Counted from the stretch's first letter, positions 33,154 to 44,620 are shown. The stretch: DNA of 64,000 nt from an uncultured Halieaceae bacterium (GCA_913057135.1 CAJXNM010000012.1:1-64000); one strand, 5' to 3'. The notes: generated by a model not told the origin, from the sequence alone. Program-made: numbers and translations.

Positions 33154-35878
33154 CAGCGGTCTTCGATCGCGCTTTGGCTTTAGCCTTGGCGGGTGCCTTC
33201 TTACGAGCCGGCGCTTTTTTCTTGGCGGCGGGCTTTTTAGCTTGGGCCTTGGCGCTGCCAGAACTCACCCAAGCACCGCCGTCAAAGAAGCTTCGCCAAC
33301 CGGTGGCTTTGCCATCGACTTCGGTCATCACGTACTGCTCTTTGGTCTTTCGGCTGTAGCGAATTTGACTCCGATTACCCGCGTCATCGACCGTCGGTGC
33401 GTCGAATAAAAAGTGGTATTTAGGATCAATTTCCCCCTGGTGAGGCAGCAACTCGTCAACAAAAGGCGGTCGCGTCTCCCGGTTTTTGGGGAACTGACTG
33501 GCGGCCAAGAACAGACCGGAGGCGCCATCTCGCAATACGTAATGGTCATCAACTTTAGCGCATGGCAACTCGGGCATGGGTACCGGGTCCATTTTCGGTG
33601 GCGCGGCTTCACCGTTACGCAACAGTTTGCGGGTGTTTTTGCACTCGCTATTGCTGCAGCCGAAATATTTACCGAAACGACCGGACTTCAGTTGCATGTC
33701 GGCGCCACATTTGTCGCACTCGATAACCGGTCCGTCGTACCCCTTTATGCGGAACTGCCCCTGTTCCACTTCATAGCCAGCGCAGTCAGGATTGTTGCCG
33801 CAAACGTGGAGCTTACGTGACTCATCGATAAGATAGCTGTCCATGGCGGCGTTACACAGACCACAACGTCGCTTCGACAACAGCAACCGGGACTCGGCTT
33901 CATCGTCGGCGTCGGCACTGATTGCCTCGTCACCTGGAATCAGATTGACCGTCTGCTTGCAGCGTTCTTTAGGCGGTAGGCTATAGCCCGAGCAACCCAA
34001 AAAGACGCCGGTGCTGGCGGTACGAATTTGCATAGGGCGACCACATTGGTCACAGGGAATACCGGTGGGTGTTGGATCGTTTGCCTGCATGCCCACCGGC
34101 TCGGGCTGTTCCGCCGCATCGAGCTTATCGCGAAACTCGCTGTAGAAACGGTTTAATAGCGCCTTCCAATCAAGGGCGCCCTCGGCCACCTGATCCAGAT
34201 GCTGCTCCATATCAGCCGTAAACCCGTAGTCCAATAGGTCGCTAAAGGTTTTTTGTAATCGCTGGGTAACAATGTCACCCATTTTTTCAGCGTAGAAGCG
34301 TCGATTCTCGAGCCGGACATAGCCCCGATCCTGGATAGTGGAAATAATGGCGGCATAGGTAGATGGCCGCCCAATGCCACGTTTTTCCAGCTCCCTGACC
34401 AAACTGGCCTCACCGTAGCGCGAAGGTGGTTTGGTGAAGTGTTGGCGCGGATCAAGCGCCTTCAATGTCAGTGCCTGCCCCTCCTGCAGGGGGGGTAGCT
34501 CGGCATCATCGCCCTTGCGGGCCACTGGCGACTGTATGCGTGTAAAACCATCAAACTCGACGACCCGCCCGCGGGCAGTCATCTCGTAACCCGCTGCCGT
34601 CACCGTCACGGTGGTCGATAAATAGCGAGCCGGGGTCATTTGGCAGGCGACAAACTGTCGCCAAATAAGCTCGTACAAGCGCTCAGCGTCACGCTCCATA
34701 CCCGAGAGCTGTTGCTGGGAAATGTTGACGTCCGAGGGTCTGATAGCCTCATGTGCTTCCTGCGCCCCCTCCTTCGATGAATAGCGCACCGGCTCCGACG
34801 GTAAATAGGCCGGCGGCAAATGTTTGCCGATGTATTGTCGGCAAGCCTGAATAGCGTCCTCACTCAAGTTGGTTGAGTCGGTCCGCATGTAGGTGATGTA
34901 ACCGGCCTCATAAAGGCGTTGGGCCATCGTCATGGTTTTCTTCACACTGAAGCCCAAGCGGGTACTGGCGGCCTGCTGCAAAGTGGAGGTAATAAACGGT
35001 GCACTGGGCTTCGATGAGGTCTTTCGGGCTTCTAAGCCGGTGACCGTGTAACTGGCAGGTTCAAGGGCAGCTACCGCCGCCTGAGCCTGTGCCTGGGTGG
35101 TCGGCTCAAATTTTTCACCGTTAAAACGTTTTACTTCAAAGTTGATGGGATCGGCGGCTTGGGGTTGCAGCGACGCGTGCACTTCCCAATATTCCTCCGG
35201 CACGAACGCCCTGATCTCTCGCTCACGCTCGACAATCAGTCGCACGGCCACGGACTGCACGCGACCGGCTGACAAACCGCGAGCGATTTTTGCCCACAGC
35301 AGCGGTGACACTTCGAAACCCACCACCCGATCGAGGAAGCGACGGGCCTGCTGTGCGTTAACGCGATTAGTATCCAGGTGGGATGGCTGCTGAAACGCCG
35401 CTTGGATGGCCTTTTTCGTGATCTCATTAAACACCACCCGCTGATAGCGAGCATCATCGCCACCGATGGCCTCTTTCAAATGCCAAGCAATGGCCTCACC
35501 CTCGCGGTCAAGGTCGGTTGCCAGATAGATGGCGTCTGACTTCTCGGCCAATTTACGCAGCTCTGCGACCACCTTTTCTTTACCCGGCAGAATCTCATAG
35601 CGGGCTTGCCAGTCGTGATCGGGATCGACACCCATGCGCCGCACCAATTGCTCCCGTTTCTTGCGGGCCTGGTAGCGCTGTTTCTCGTCGGGGGCCATCT
35701 TTCGCGTAATCGCGGCCTGCGCTGCGCGCTCTTTAGGATCGGTCGCCGTACTGCCACCGGACGTTGGCAAGTCGCGAATATGCCCAACACTCGACTTCAC
35801 AATAAAATCGTTGCCGAGATACTTATTGATCGTCTTCGCCTTCGCCGGCGACTCGACAATGACCAGAGATTTACCCAT
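33146..35878 (-). CDS. topA: DNA topoisomerase I
   Basis: [35 protein letters not shown]-terminal zinc-ribbon repeats and Lys-rich tail. Confidence 0.98.
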   Translation of the reverse strand: MGKSLVIVESPAKAKTINKYLGNDFIVKSSVGHIRDLPTSGGSTATDPKERAAQAAITRKMAPDEKQRYQARKKREQLVRRMGVDPDHDWQARYEILPGKEKVVAELRKLAEKSDAIYLATDLDREGEAIAWHLKEAIGGDDARYQRVVFNEITKKAIQAAFQQPSHLDTNRVNAQQARRFLDRVVGFEVSPLLWAKIARGLSAGRVQSVAVRLIVEREREIRAFVPEEYWEVHASLQPQAADPINFEVKRFNGEKFEPTTQAQAQAAVAALEPASYTVTGLEARKTSSKPSAPFITSTLQQAASTRLGFSVKKTMTMAQRLYEAGYITYMRTDSTNLSEDAIQACRQYIGKHLPPAYLPSEPVRYSSKEGAQEAHEAIRPSDVNISQQQLSGMERDAERLYELIWRQFVACQMTPARYLSTTVTVTAAGYEMTARGRVVEFDGFTRIQSPVARKGDDAELPPLQEGQALTLKALDPRQHFTKPPSRYGEASLVRELEKRGIGRPSTYAAIISTIQDRGYVRLENRRFYAEKMGDIVTQRLQKTFSDLLDYGFTADMEQHLDQVAEGALDWKALLNRFYSEFRDKLDAAEQPEPVGMQANDPTPTGIPCDQCGRPMQIRTASTGVFLGCSGYSLPPKERCKQTVNLIPGDEAISADADDEAESRLLLSKRRCGLCNAAMDSYLIDESRKLHVCGNNPDCAGYEVEQGQFRIKGYDGPVIECDKCGADMQLKSGRFGKYFGCSNSECKNTRKLLRNGEAAPPKMDPVPMPELPCAKVDDHYVLRDGASGLFLAASQFPKNRETRPPFVDELLPHQGEIDPKYHFLFDAPTVDDAGNRSQIRYSRKTKEQYVMTEVDGKATGWRSFFDGGAWVSSGSAKAQAKKPAAKKKAPARKKAPAKAKAKARSKTADD

Positions 35879-35986
35879 AGAGACAGCCAAACTCGTGAAT
35901 TGGAAACGTGAAAGGGCGCCATGTATACGGGGTTGGCGCCCCTTGGGTCAAGCCGTTGTCGATGACACGTCTGGTCAGAGCGATGT

Positions 35987-36469
35987 TTACGACGGCTTCC
36001 CTTGAGCGCAAATGTGCGGGTCGGGATGCATAAGTCGCAGGCAGTTAATCACCTTATCGGTGGCTGATATACCGCCCCGCTCATCCCAATAAACCCGAAT
36101 ATCGTCCCAGCCGGCCACAACCACCTCGGCACCCTCAGGCAGGCTCAGAAGCGTCTGTGGTGACGGCTTACCACTGGCGCTCAACCAGCCGTTGCGGGTG
36201 CGTACCCAGGTGTCTCTCTGCCACTCGCGGGCCTCACGAGGGGCAACGCGCAGGCCATAACAAACCAGTGGGTTGTCAGTTATTCGCATAAGCCGGGGGG
36301 GTATTTGAGTGGGTTCGCGCAGGGTTACCACCACGCCTGCCTCGGCGGCGCGATCTCGGGCGCTGGCCAACGCCCTTTGTCGCTTGCTGGGCACAACAGC
36401 CATTAGCGGTCCGACCACGGCGGCAATGGCCAGCAAAATCACAAAATACGCCATGGGGGCAAACTCCAA
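35987..36469 (-). CDS. Single-TM hypothetical protein
   Basis: N-terminal TM segment (YFVILLAIAAVVGPLMAVVPSKRQR); conserved position upstream of topA. Confidence 0.65.
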   Translation of the reverse strand: MEFAPMAYFVILLAIAAVVGPLMAVVPSKRQRALASARDRAAEAGVVVTLREPTQIPPRLMRITDNPLVCYGLRVAPREAREWQRDTWVRTRNGWLSASGKPSPQTLLSLPEGAEVVVAGWDDIRVYWDERGGISATDKVINCLRLMHPDPHICAQGKPS

Positions 36470-36532
36470 GAACTATTGGTCAGCAGCCAAAGCTCAGGCT
36501 AAGCTGCATAAAAAACCATGGGAGACAGCGAC

Positions 36533-36970
36533 ATGCCCTATAACACGCTACTGGTGGCCGTTGATCTGGGTACCACTTCACCGGAGGTCCTAGCTAAAGC
36601 TCATCAACTGGCCAACGCCTCCGCCGCAAGACTACACGTGATGCACGCGGTTGAGCCACTCAGTATTACCTATGGCGGCGATATTCCAATGGACTTCTCA
36701 TCCATTCAAGACGAGATTTATCAACAAGCCACGGAGCAGCTGAACCACTTTTGCGCGGCTCACAATATACCGGACGAGCAACGGCATCTGGTCATCGGCA
36801 GGCCCGAATCGGAAATTCCGGCCAAGGCGGCTGAACTGAACGCCGATGTCATTGTGATAGGTAGCCATGCCCGCTTTGGCCTAGCCGTGTTATTGGGCTC
36901 AACCACCGACGGGGTTGTTCACAGCGCTCCCTGTGACGTGTTGGCAGTGAAAGTGGCTCGCCCTAGCTGA
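36533..36970 (+). CDS. Universal stress protein (UspA family)
   Basis: YNTLLVAVDLG...; DVIVIGSHARFGLAVLLGSTTDGVVHSAPCDVLAVKV. Confidence 0.92.
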   Translation: MPYNTLLVAVDLGTTSPEVLAKAHQLANASAARLHVMHAVEPLSITYGGDIPMDFSSIQDEIYQQATEQLNHFCAAHNIPDEQRHLVIGRPESEIPAKAAELNADVIVIGSHARFGLAVLLGSTTDGVVHSAPCDVLAVKVARPS

Positions 36971-37015
36971 CCTTCCCCTACCACACAATAACAGAGTGGC
37001 TGGTAGGTACCTCGG

Positions 37016-37267
37016 CTAGCCATCGGCCAACCAAGCTCGCAAAGCCGTACCGTCGAAGGGCCAGCCCAATTCAGCGCCAGAAGCCTTTGCGACAACGGGA
37101 ATACGGATTCCATAGCGCTGAATAAGCGAGGGATCCGCTTCAATATCGATGGCGGTAAAGTCACAGCCGGCCTCAAGAAGGATGGCCTCAGCGTGCTCAC
37201 ACAAATGGCAACCCGCGGTAGTGTAAAATTGCAAGCATTCGTTCTCTTCCAAGGTATCAGTCGCCAT
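37016..37267 (-). CDS. Glutaredoxin-like family protein (DUF836)
   Basis: LQFYTTAGCHLCEHAEAIL CxxC; IRIPVV cis-Pro motif. Confidence 0.88.
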   Translation of the reverse strand: MATDTLEENECLQFYTTAGCHLCEHAEAILLEAGCDFTAIDIEADPSLIQRYGIRIPVVAKASGAELGWPFDGTALRAWLADG

Positions 37268-37268
37268 C

Positions 37269-38054
37269 GTGTCCTCCATTAATTCTGTGCGTGCTCACTC
37301 GTTTCAGCGCGACAAAACCCTCACTATTTATGGTCGCAAGGCGGTGTTAGAAGCACTGCAGACAGCCGCGCTGCCCTGCCAATCGCTGCACTGGGCCAGC
37401 ACGAATAAGCCCACAGGTGTTGCGGCAGATATCCTTGCTTGGGCCGAGCGGCGCCAAATCGAGATTCGCGAACACAGCCGGGAATCCCTGTCCCGCATTT
37501 CCAAAAACGGCAAGCAAGATCAGGGTGTCGCATTAGACATTGCCTGTCCACAATTCGGCAGTCTCGAAACCCTGGCGTCAACGGCACCCCAACCCAACAA
37601 GCGTTACCTGGCGCTGGACGGTATCACCAATCCACAGAATGTCGGCATGATCATACGCTCGGCGGTGGCTGGCGGTATCGATGGCATCCTCTATCCCAAA
37701 CGGGGGGTTGCCGCACTGGGGCCGCTGGTCATCAAGGCATCGGTTGGCACGGTATTTCGAGCTCCGCTGATCCACTGCGAGCAACTCCCAAACGCCCTAA
37801 CCACCCTGCAAACCGCAGGCTTTGCGATAGCCAGTCTCGAGGGTGGCGCTTCCTTGTCGGTGTTCGATTATGTTGCCCACGCCGCTACGGTGTTCGTATT
37901 GGGTGGGGAAACCGACGGCGTATCATCAGCGGTCTCAGGCTTGGCGGACTACCGAATGGCGATACCCATGGCTGGGGGTGTTGAATCCCTCAATGTGGCC
38001 GTGGCAGCGTCACTTATCGCCTACGCCGGTCGCATGGCCCCAAAGGCAGGCTGA
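37269..38054 (+). CDS. TrmH/SpoU-family RNA 2'-O-methyltransferase
   Basis: IYGRKAVLEALQ; LDGITNPQNVGMIIRSAVAGGIDGI; VLGGETDGVS; GVESLNVAVAASL; GTG start. Confidence 0.9.
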   Translation: MSSINSVRAHSFQRDKTLTIYGRKAVLEALQTAALPCQSLHWASTNKPTGVAADILAWAERRQIEIREHSRESLSRISKNGKQDQGVALDIACPQFGSLETLASTAPQPNKRYLALDGITNPQNVGMIIRSAVAGGIDGILYPKRGVAALGPLVIKASVGTVFRAPLIHCEQLPNALTTLQTAGFAIASLEGGASLSVFDYVAHAATVFVLGGETDGVSSAVSGLADYRMAIPMAGGVESLNVAVAASLIAYAGRMAPKAG

Positions 38055-38125
38055 GTCGCGCAACCCCTACCCCCATCCAACGCTCACCTAGCTGCTTGTC
38101 TCCCGGCGTCGGTCAGCCAGAGCCA

Positions 38126-39301
38126 CTACTTCGACAGAAAACTCATGCCCGCTTCAAGGCCATCGAGGGTCAACGGGTACATATGGCCCGCCATCAACTG
38201 CTGAGTGATGCCTACCGACTGGGTGTACTGCCACTCGTCTTTGGGTAAGGGGTTAATCCAAATACACTTCTCATAGGTTTCCCGAAGACGACGCAGCCAG
38301 ATCTCACCCGCTTCATCGTTCCAGTGCTCAACGGAGCCCCCCGGCTGAACAATTTCATAGGGGGACATCGCCGCATCACCGACAATCACCACCTTGTAAT
38401 CGGCGCTGTACTTGTGCAGCACATCGAGGGTAGCTGTGCGCTCGTTGTGACGGCGAATGTTGTTCTTCCAGACGCTCTCGTACAAAAAATTGTGGAAATA
38501 AAAATACTCGAGGTGTTTGAACTCGGTGCGCGCGGCCGAAAACAACTCTTCACATACGCGTACATGGGGGTCCATTGAGCCACCCACATCGAGGAACAGC
38601 AGCACCTTCACTGCATTATGACGCTCGGGCACCATTTTAATGTCGAGCAAGCCGGCGTTTCGGGCCGTGGAGCCAATGGTGTCATCAAGATCGAGCTCAT
38701 CCGCTGCACCGGTGCGAGCAAACTTGCGCAGACGACGCAGCGCCACCTTGATATTTCGGGTGCCCAACTCGACGTCATCGTCGTAGTTCTTAAACTCGCG
38801 CTTATCCCACACTTTTACAGCACGCTTATTCTTACTCTCCCCACCAACCCGAATACCCTCCGGGTGATAACCGTCGTTACCAAAGGGTGAAGTGCCACCA
38901 GTGCCGACCCATTTATTGCCACCCTGATGCCGCTTTTGCTGCTCTTCAAGGCGCTTCTTGAATTCCTCAATCAGCTTTTCTAAACCGCCGAGGGATTCAA
39001 TTTTGGCCTTTTCTTCCTCGCTTAAATGCTTGGTGAACTCACTGCGCAACCAGTCGTCGGGAATCAGCGCCTCGATAACATCATCGAGACTTTCGAGATC
39101 GCGAAAATGCAGGCCAAAAGCACGGTCAAACCGGTCGTAATACTTTTCATCTTTAACCATCACCGCACGGCTTAGATGATAGAACTCATCCATGTTGGCA
39201 AACGCCAGGTGCTGCTCTAGGCCCTTTAGGAGATCAAGGAGCTCCCGAGTAGTGACCGGCACACCGGCGTCGCGCAAGCCCTGGAAAAAATTGACCAGCA
39301 T
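38126..39301 (-). CDS. VWA domain-containing protein (CoxE-like)
   Basis: LFLDVGGSMDPHVRVCEELFSAA MIDAS-like motif; paired with MoxR ATPase. Confidence 0.88.
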   Translation of the reverse strand: MLVNFFQGLRDAGVPVTTRELLDLLKGLEQHLAFANMDEFYHLSRAVMVKDEKYYDRFDRAFGLHFRDLESLDDVIEALIPDDWLRSEFTKHLSEEEKAKIESLGGLEKLIEEFKKRLEEQQKRHQGGNKWVGTGGTSPFGNDGYHPEGIRVGGESKNKRAVKVWDKREFKNYDDDVELGTRNIKVALRRLRKFARTGAADELDLDDTIGSTARNAGLLDIKMVPERHNAVKVLLFLDVGGSMDPHVRVCEELFSAARTEFKHLEYFYFHNFLYESVWKNNIRRHNERTATLDVLHKYSADYKVVIVGDAAMSPYEIVQPGGSVEHWNDEAGEIWLRRLRETYEKCIWINPLPKDEWQYTQSVGITQQLMAGHMYPLTLDGLEAGMSFLSK

Positions 39302-39310
39302 AACGGGACC

Positions 39311-40156
39311 CTAGCGACGCTCGCGGCGATGCATAAAGGCCAAGCGCTCGAGCAACTGCACGTCTTGCTCGTTCTTCAGCAGGGCGCCGTACAACGGGGG
39401 AATCGCCTTGGACGGGTCGCGGTTTTTCAAAATTTCATCGGGGATATTGTCAGCCATCAGCAGTTTCAGCCAATCGATCAGCTCTGAGGTGGACGGACGC
39501 TTTTTCAGGCCCGGAATGGCGCGCAACTCGAAGAACACCTCGAGGGCCTCGGCCACCAAACTCTCCGCGATATTCGGGTGATGCACATCGACGATACGGC
39601 GCATCGTGTCCCGGTCGGGGAAGTTAATGAAGTGAAAGAAGCAGCGGCGCAAAAAGGCATCGGGCAGCTCTTTTTCATTGTTCGACGTGATGATGATGAT
39701 GGGGCGATGCTTGGCCTTGATGGTCTCTCCAGTTTCGTAGACATAAAACTCCATGCGGTCGAGCTCTACCAACAAGTCGTTGGGAAACTCAATATCTGCC
39801 TTGTCCACTTCGTCGATGAGCAATACCACCTGCTCATCGGCGGCAAACGCCTCCCACAGCTTGCCCCGTTTGATGTAGTTGGCAATGTCGTGCACCTTTT
39901 CATCGCCCAGCTGGGAGTCTCTCAGTCGCGATACGGCGTCGTACTCGTACAGGCCTTGTTGAGCTTTGGTCGTGGACTTGATGTGCCACTGGATCAGCGG
40001 CTTACCCAAGCCAGCGGCTACCTCTTCGGCCAACAAGGTTTTGCCGGTGCCTGGCTCACCTTTAATCAGTAGGGGGCGCTGCAGAGCAACGGCGGCGTTA
40101 ACCGCCATACTTAAATCGTCGGTGGCTACGTAACGCTCGGTTCCGGTAAAAGTCAT
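39311..40156 (-). CDS. MoxR family AAA+ ATPase
   Basis: LLIKGEPGTGKTLLAEEVA, VVLLIDEVDKADIEFPNDLL. Confidence 0.93.
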   Translation of the reverse strand: MTFTGTERYVATDDLSMAVNAAVALQRPLLIKGEPGTGKTLLAEEVAAGLGKPLIQWHIKSTTKAQQGLYEYDAVSRLRDSQLGDEKVHDIANYIKRGKLWEAFAADEQVVLLIDEVDKADIEFPNDLLVELDRMEFYVYETGETIKAKHRPIIIITSNNEKELPDAFLRRCFFHFINFPDRDTMRRIVDVHHPNIAESLVAEALEVFFELRAIPGLKKRPSTSELIDWLKLLMADNIPDEILKNRDPSKAIPPLYGALLKNEQDVQLLERLAFMHRRERR

Positions 40157-40250
40157 GAATCACATCTCACTTGGGCTAACACATAGGGACACATACGTGG
40201 CACTTGGGGGTTAAGACCATTGCTCAACAAATCGCTGGCAAGGTGGCTGA

Positions 40251-40610
40251 CTAGGTATTGCGCGGCGTCGCTGCCGGGGCAGTACGGGCGCGGCGTCGAG
40301 GCATAAAAAAGACCACGAGCGTTGCCACAACCCACGCCGCTATCAAGGCAAACCCGGGGCCTTTAGCAGCCTCCCAGCCACCCGCAAACGCCATATTGAA
40401 CAGGAAAGTTACCAGCGCTGGGGCTAGGGTACTAGCCTCTGGGCTTGGCAATGCCGGCGTCAGCAGTAAAGCGGCGAGCCATGCGGTTATTAGGCCGCGC
40501 CAGGGTGATCGCACCCCAGCCAACCAATATCGGTGGATGAGCACACTGCCAATTAGGGCGGCCAGCGCGTAACAGGATAAGCCTATCCAGTAAGACTCCG
40601 TGGTCAGCAT
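40251..40610 (-). CDS. Small polytopic membrane protein, unknown function
   Basis: Hydrophobic 119 aa ORF within the moxR-rnd gene string. Confidence 0.65.
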   Translation of the reverse strand: MLTTESYWIGLSCYALAALIGSVLIHRYWLAGVRSPWRGLITAWLAALLLTPALPSPEASTLAPALVTFLFNMAFAGGWEAAKGPGFALIAAWVVATLVVFFMPRRRARTAPAATPRNT

Positions 40611-40930
40611 GACTCGTCGCCTCGGCCGGCTTCCTGGGCTGACAAGCCCCGAGCCGCCAAATCTGCGTAATCGGGTCCCGCCACGTCGGCGACCTCGTCA
40701 ACCGGCGGAAGTTGTAGGAAATAACCTTGGGTATCCAATGCACCCAATACCTGCGCCCCACTGTAACGTGCCAGAGAGCGCTCCGGGGTTAAAGTCAACG
40801 AGAGTGCCAATTCAGCCCCCTCAAACAGCTCACGTAGGCCCTCGGGTAGGCCATCGAAGCCTTTGCCCCGCTCCAAATAAAGATACGCACCGGGTTTGCG
40901 CGATGTTTTAAAGACTTCAACCAATCTCAC
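40604..40930 (-). CDS. YcgL domain-containing protein
   Basis: [50 protein letters not shown] start overlapping the rnd stop (GTGA). Confidence 0.88.
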   Translation of the reverse strand: MRLVEVFKTSRKPGAYLYLERGKGFDGLPEGLRELFEGAELALSLTLTPERSLARYSGAQVLGALDTQGYFLQLPPVDEVADVAGPDYADLAARGLSAQEAGRGDESC

Positions 40931-42039
40931 GTGGCGGCTCCCTGTTTCAGCTGTTGTAGCGCCCGACGCTGTAGTGGCGCAATGACAGTGTCTTTCCGCC
41001 AGCCCTGCCAATGGCTGGGCTCGGGGGTAGGCTGGCCCATGGCTTGCTGCGCCAACAGCTCCAACTCTCTGCTGGGTAGCAAAATCTCGGGATTGGCCCC
41101 AAGGTCTTCAGCAATCGTTGTCAGCTCCCCGGCGAGGGTTTTTGCCAGTCGCTTCACCGCGGCACTGGCAGGCTTCGCTAGCGCCTCGACCGGAGCGCTA
41201 CTGGCGGTGGCATCGGCGATAAGCGATAGCAATGCTTTTCCTTGGCGCCGCAGCAGTCCCTGGTGCAGGCCGTCAATGGCCGCCAGTTGGGGCAAGGATG
41301 AAGGACATTTCTGCGCTACATCGCTGAGGGTTCGATCAGACAAAATCCAGCTTCTAGGCTTATCTCGCGAGCGTGCCTCCGCTTCGCGCCATTCAACCAG
41401 GGCGCGCAAAACCGCCTGCTGTTTGGGCTGCAGTTTCCAGGCATTTTTAAACTTTGCCAATGGGCCGCGGCCGCCGGTACTCATATGGCTACCCTCTTCC
41501 AGTACCCATGCAAAACGCCCGCGAGCATGACATTCGCCCGCCAGGGTCGGCCAGCACGCAATCAGCAGGGTGACGTCAAGGGCCGCATACTCGCATTGGG
41601 CAGCTGACAAGGGCCGAGCCAGCCAATCGGACTGGGTTTCATCTTTGGCAAGCTCGGTACCCAAAAGCTGCTGCACCAGCGCTCGGTAGCTAAGACCAAA
41701 CCCGCGATTCAACAGAGCGGCGGCCCGCTGGGTATCAAACAGGGGCGACGGCAACACCCCCAGCCAATGCTCGAATACCTCGAGGTCTTCGCTTGCGCTG
41801 TGCAATACTTTGACGACCGAGGGATCGAGCAGCAGGGCCTTTAGAGGACCTGTGTCACTCAAGGTAAGGGGATCTATAAGCCAGCAATGATCGGGGGTTG
41901 CCACCTGAACCAGTGCCACCTGGGGGAAGAAGGTATCGCGCCGGCGAAACTCGGTATCGACCGCCACCGCCTCGTAGCCGCGGGCCTGCTCTATCGCCTC
42001 CCGTAGCGCCACATCACTGGTGACCCATTGCCAACTCAT
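40927..42039 (-). CDS. rnd: Ribonuclease D
   Basis: DEDD exonuclease motifs ([36 protein letters not shown]) and HRDC domain. Confidence 0.96.
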   Translation of the reverse strand: MSWQWVTSDVALREAIEQARGYEAVAVDTEFRRRDTFFPQVALVQVATPDHCWLIDPLTLSDTGPLKALLLDPSVVKVLHSASEDLEVFEHWLGVLPSPLFDTQRAAALLNRGFGLSYRALVQQLLGTELAKDETQSDWLARPLSAAQCEYAALDVTLLIACWPTLAGECHARGRFAWVLEEGSHMSTGGRGPLAKFKNAWKLQPKQQAVLRALVEWREAEARSRDKPRSWILSDRTLSDVAQKCPSSLPQLAAIDGLHQGLLRRQGKALLSLIADATASSAPVEALAKPASAAVKRLAKTLAGELTTIAEDLGANPEILLPSRELELLAQQAMGQPTPEPSHWQGWRKDTVIAPLQRRALQQLKQGAAT

Positions 42040-42650
42040 TGCCGATCCACTGCCGTTCGACCTGACAAGGCATGGGCCAAGGTAGAGGTATCGATATATT
42101 CAAGCTCACCACCCAAGGGTACCCCGTGGGCAATCCGCGTGACCTTGAGACCCGCACTGTGGGCACGCTGAGAGATGTAATAAGCCGTCGCTTCACCCTC
42201 TACGGTGGGATTCGTTGCCAAAATCACCTCGGCCAGAGGCTCTTTCGCAAAACGCGCTTCCAAGAGGTCAAGGCCAATGTCCTCGGGCCCGATACCATCG
42301 ATCGGTGACAAATGCCCCATGAGCACGTGATAACGACCGCGGAACGAGGCGGTTTGCTCAAGGGCCATGACATCACCGGGGGTTTCGACAACGCAGAGGG
42401 TGGCGGGATCGCGTCTGGGGTCGATACACAGCTCACATTCATCGAGCTCGGTAAAGTTCCGGCAGGTACGGCATCGCCCCACCTTATCGAGGGCCACTTG
42501 TAGTGCCTCGGCGAGGGCCGATGCCCCTTGCCGATCCCGCTCGAGCAGGTGCAAGGTCATGCGCTGTGCCGACTTGGGGCCCACACCGGGCAGACAACGG
42601 AGGGCCTCGATGAGACCCTGTATAGAAGGACTTAAACTCTTCATTATCAA
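42036..42650 (-). CDS. recR: Recombination protein RecR
   Basis: [17 protein letters not shown], CxxC zinc finger, Toprim ([18 protein letters not shown]). Confidence 0.97.
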   Translation of the reverse strand: MIMKSLSPSIQGLIEALRCLPGVGPKSAQRMTLHLLERDRQGASALAEALQVALDKVGRCRTCRNFTELDECELCIDPRRDPATLCVVETPGDVMALEQTASFRGRYHVLMGHLSPIDGIGPEDIGLDLLEARFAKEPLAEVILATNPTVEGEATAYYISQRAHSAGLKVTRIAHGVPLGGELEYIDTSTLAHALSGRTAVDRQ

Positions 42651-42654
42651 TAAT

Positions 42655-42972
42655 TTAGAATGGCATCTTAAAGCCTTCTGGAAGGCTCATGCCGGCGGTG
42701 AGTCCGGCCATTTTTTCCTGTGCCGCCGACTGGGCTTTACGGACCGCGTCATTAACAGCCGCAGCCAGTAAATCCTCGAGCACCTCTTTGTCTTCGCTCA
42801 GGACATCGGGGTCTATGGTGACCCGCTGCACTTCCATGACACCGGACATCTGAATCTGAACCAAGCCGGCACCGGCCTCGCCGGTTACCGAAATGTGTTT
42901 TACCTCTTCCTGTGCCTTGGCAAGCCCCTCTTGCATCTGTTGGGCCTGCTTCATCAAATTACCCAGTTTCAT
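42655..42972 (-). CDS. YbaB/EbfC family nucleoid-associated protein
   Basis: [19 protein letters not shown]...[21 protein letters not shown]; between recR and dnaX. Confidence 0.95.
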   Translation of the reverse strand: MKLGNLMKQAQQMQEGLAKAQEEVKHISVTGEAGAGLVQIQMSGVMEVQRVTIDPDVLSEDKEVLEDLLAAAVNDAVRKAQSAAQEKMAGLTAGMSLPEGFKMPF

Positions 42973-42985
42973 AAGTCCTCTATGG

Positions 42986-44578
42986 TCATTGGGGGGGACG
43001 GATACTGCCGTCAATGAGCCGGCCATCAAATTCCGCCAGCAGTTGTGCCAATATCGGGTCATCGGCCAGCGCCTGCTCGGCGGCTGACTGGCGAGCAGCC
43101 ATCTGCGCCTGACGGTAGTGATAGGGTGTGGCATCCCCTACCTTACCCACGGTCACCTCGACCTCGACTGGCGCCTCGGCCCACTGACTAAAGGCCAACT
43201 CAAGGGCTTTCGCCTGACGCGGCTGGTAGAGGGTTGCGTTGTTCTCGTCGAGTACAAAGCGGAGCCGACGCCCCTCAACCGCCACCAGTTCACAGTGTAG
43301 GGCGATTGTCTGGGTGATGCCCACTAAGCCCACATTTTCAAACAAGGCGGGCCATGACTGGGGACTTGGAAGGTCCTCGTCCGCTGCCACCACCGGCAGC
43401 ACCGGTGGCTCAGGCTTTTTTGGGCTCGGCTCTCCCTGGGGTGACGCATCTTTGGGCCGCTGATGGCTCTGACCATTATCCGTATCGATGATCGCCGCAG
43501 GGCGAAAAGCCACCATCCGCAGCAGGGTCATCTCTAGCGCTATACGCGGATCATGGGCCTGCATGAGATCGCGCCGACCATTCACTGCAAACTGATAAAA
43601 CAACTGGATGTCATCGAGGTGACTGCGCTGTGCTAACTCGAGGACCCGGGCCTGATCCTGCCAATCGTCAGCGATTGCACCCGGCACCATCTGCGCAATC
43701 GTCATCTGGTGCAACACTGACACCATTTCATCAAGGGTGGCTGTGTAATCGGGGGCATGCTCGGCGATGCGAGCAACCACCGCCAGAATTTGCTCGGGGT
43801 TGTCATCGAGTACCGCCGCCACCAAGTCGAGCACACGACCCCGATCGACGGTACCCAGCATGGCCTGCACATCACTGCTCTGAAGACTACCCGAACCGTA
43901 GCCAATGGCCTGATCGGTGAGGCTCAGCGCGTCGCGCATAGAGCCCGCGGCAGCCCGCGCCAGCAGTCCCAGGGCTTCACGGTCAAAGCCGATGCTCTCT
44001 TGGGTCAGGATGTGTTCAAGGTGCTCGACAATTTGGTCGGGCACCATATTTTTTAGGTTGAACTGCAAACAGCGAGATAGCACCGTTGCGGGCAGCTTCT
44101 GGGGATCGGTGGTTGCCAGCAAAAATTTGGCGTGGGGTGGCGGCTCTTCCAGGGTCTTCAACAAGGCATTGAAACTATGCCCCGATAGCATGTGCACCTC
44201 ATCGATGAGGTAGATTTTGTAGCGAGAGCGGGTCGGTGCATATTGCACGTTATCCAGCAGCTCTCGGGTATCTTCAACTTTGGTGCGCGATGCGGCATCG
44301 ACTTCGATGAGATCAACCGAGCGGTTTTCGGCAATTTCCCGGCAGGTATCGCATTGACCACAAGGCTCCGAACTCACGCCCGTCTCACAATTAAGACAGC
44401 GGGCTAAAATGCGTGCAACGGTGGTCTTACCGACCCCGCGAGTGCCGGTGAACAGATACGCGTGATGCAGTCTGTCATGATCGAGAGCGTTGATGAGCGC
44501 GCGCAGCACGTGCTGCTGCCCGACCATCTCTCGGAAGCTGCCGGGGCGCCATTTGCGCGCAAGAACCTGATAAGTCAT
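42986..44578 (-). CDS. dnaX: DNA polymerase III subunits tau/gamma
   Basis: [46 protein letters not shown], zinc Cys4, [24 protein letters not shown]. Confidence 0.97.
   Translation of the reverse strand: MTYQVLARKWRPGSFREMVGQQHVLRALINALDHDRLHHAYLFTGTRGVGKTTVARILARCLNCETGVSSEPCGQCDTCREIAENRSVDLIEVDAASRTKVEDTRELLDNVQYAPTRSRYKIYLIDEVHMLSGHSFNALLKTLEEPPPHAKFLLATTDPQKLPATVLSRCLQFNLKNMVPDQIVEHLEHILTQESIGFDREALGLLARAAAGSMRDALSLTDQAIGYGSGSLQSSDVQAMLGTVDRGRVLDLVAAVLDDNPEQILAVVARIAEHAPDYTATLDEMVSVLHQMTIAQMVPGAIADDWQDQARVLELAQRSHLDDIQLFYQFAVNGRRDLMQAHDPRIALEMTLLRMVAFRPAAIIDTDNGQSHQRPKDASPQGEPSPKKPEPPVLPVVAADEDLPSPQSWPALFENVGLVGITQTIALHCELVAVEGRRLRFVLDENNATLYQPRQAKALELAFSQWAEAPVEVEVTVGKVGDATPYHYRQAQMAARQSAAEQALADDPILAQLLAEFDGRLIDGSIRPPQ
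43390..43437 (-). other. Programmed -1 ribosomal frameshift element in dnaX (predicted gamma production)
   Basis: SD-like AGGGAG (43432-43437), 10-nt spacer, slippery A_AAA_AAG (43415-43421), -1 frame GCC then TGA (43410-43412), 6-nt spacer, stem CCACCGG/CCGGTGG (43402-43408 with 43390-43396). Confidence 0.88.
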
Positions 44579-44620
44579 GTCCGTGCCTACCCGATTCGGC
44601 CTCCGAGCGAAGAATAGGGA

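Noticed and set aside
38126-40156. VWA + MoxR pair as a novel system
   Set aside because: MoxR/CoxE-like pairs are a common conserved arrangement and the genes sit in an ordinary core-gene string.
40931-41530. 199 aa plus-strand ORF
   Set aside because: Antisense to rnd; Ser/Ala/Arg-rich shadow ORF.
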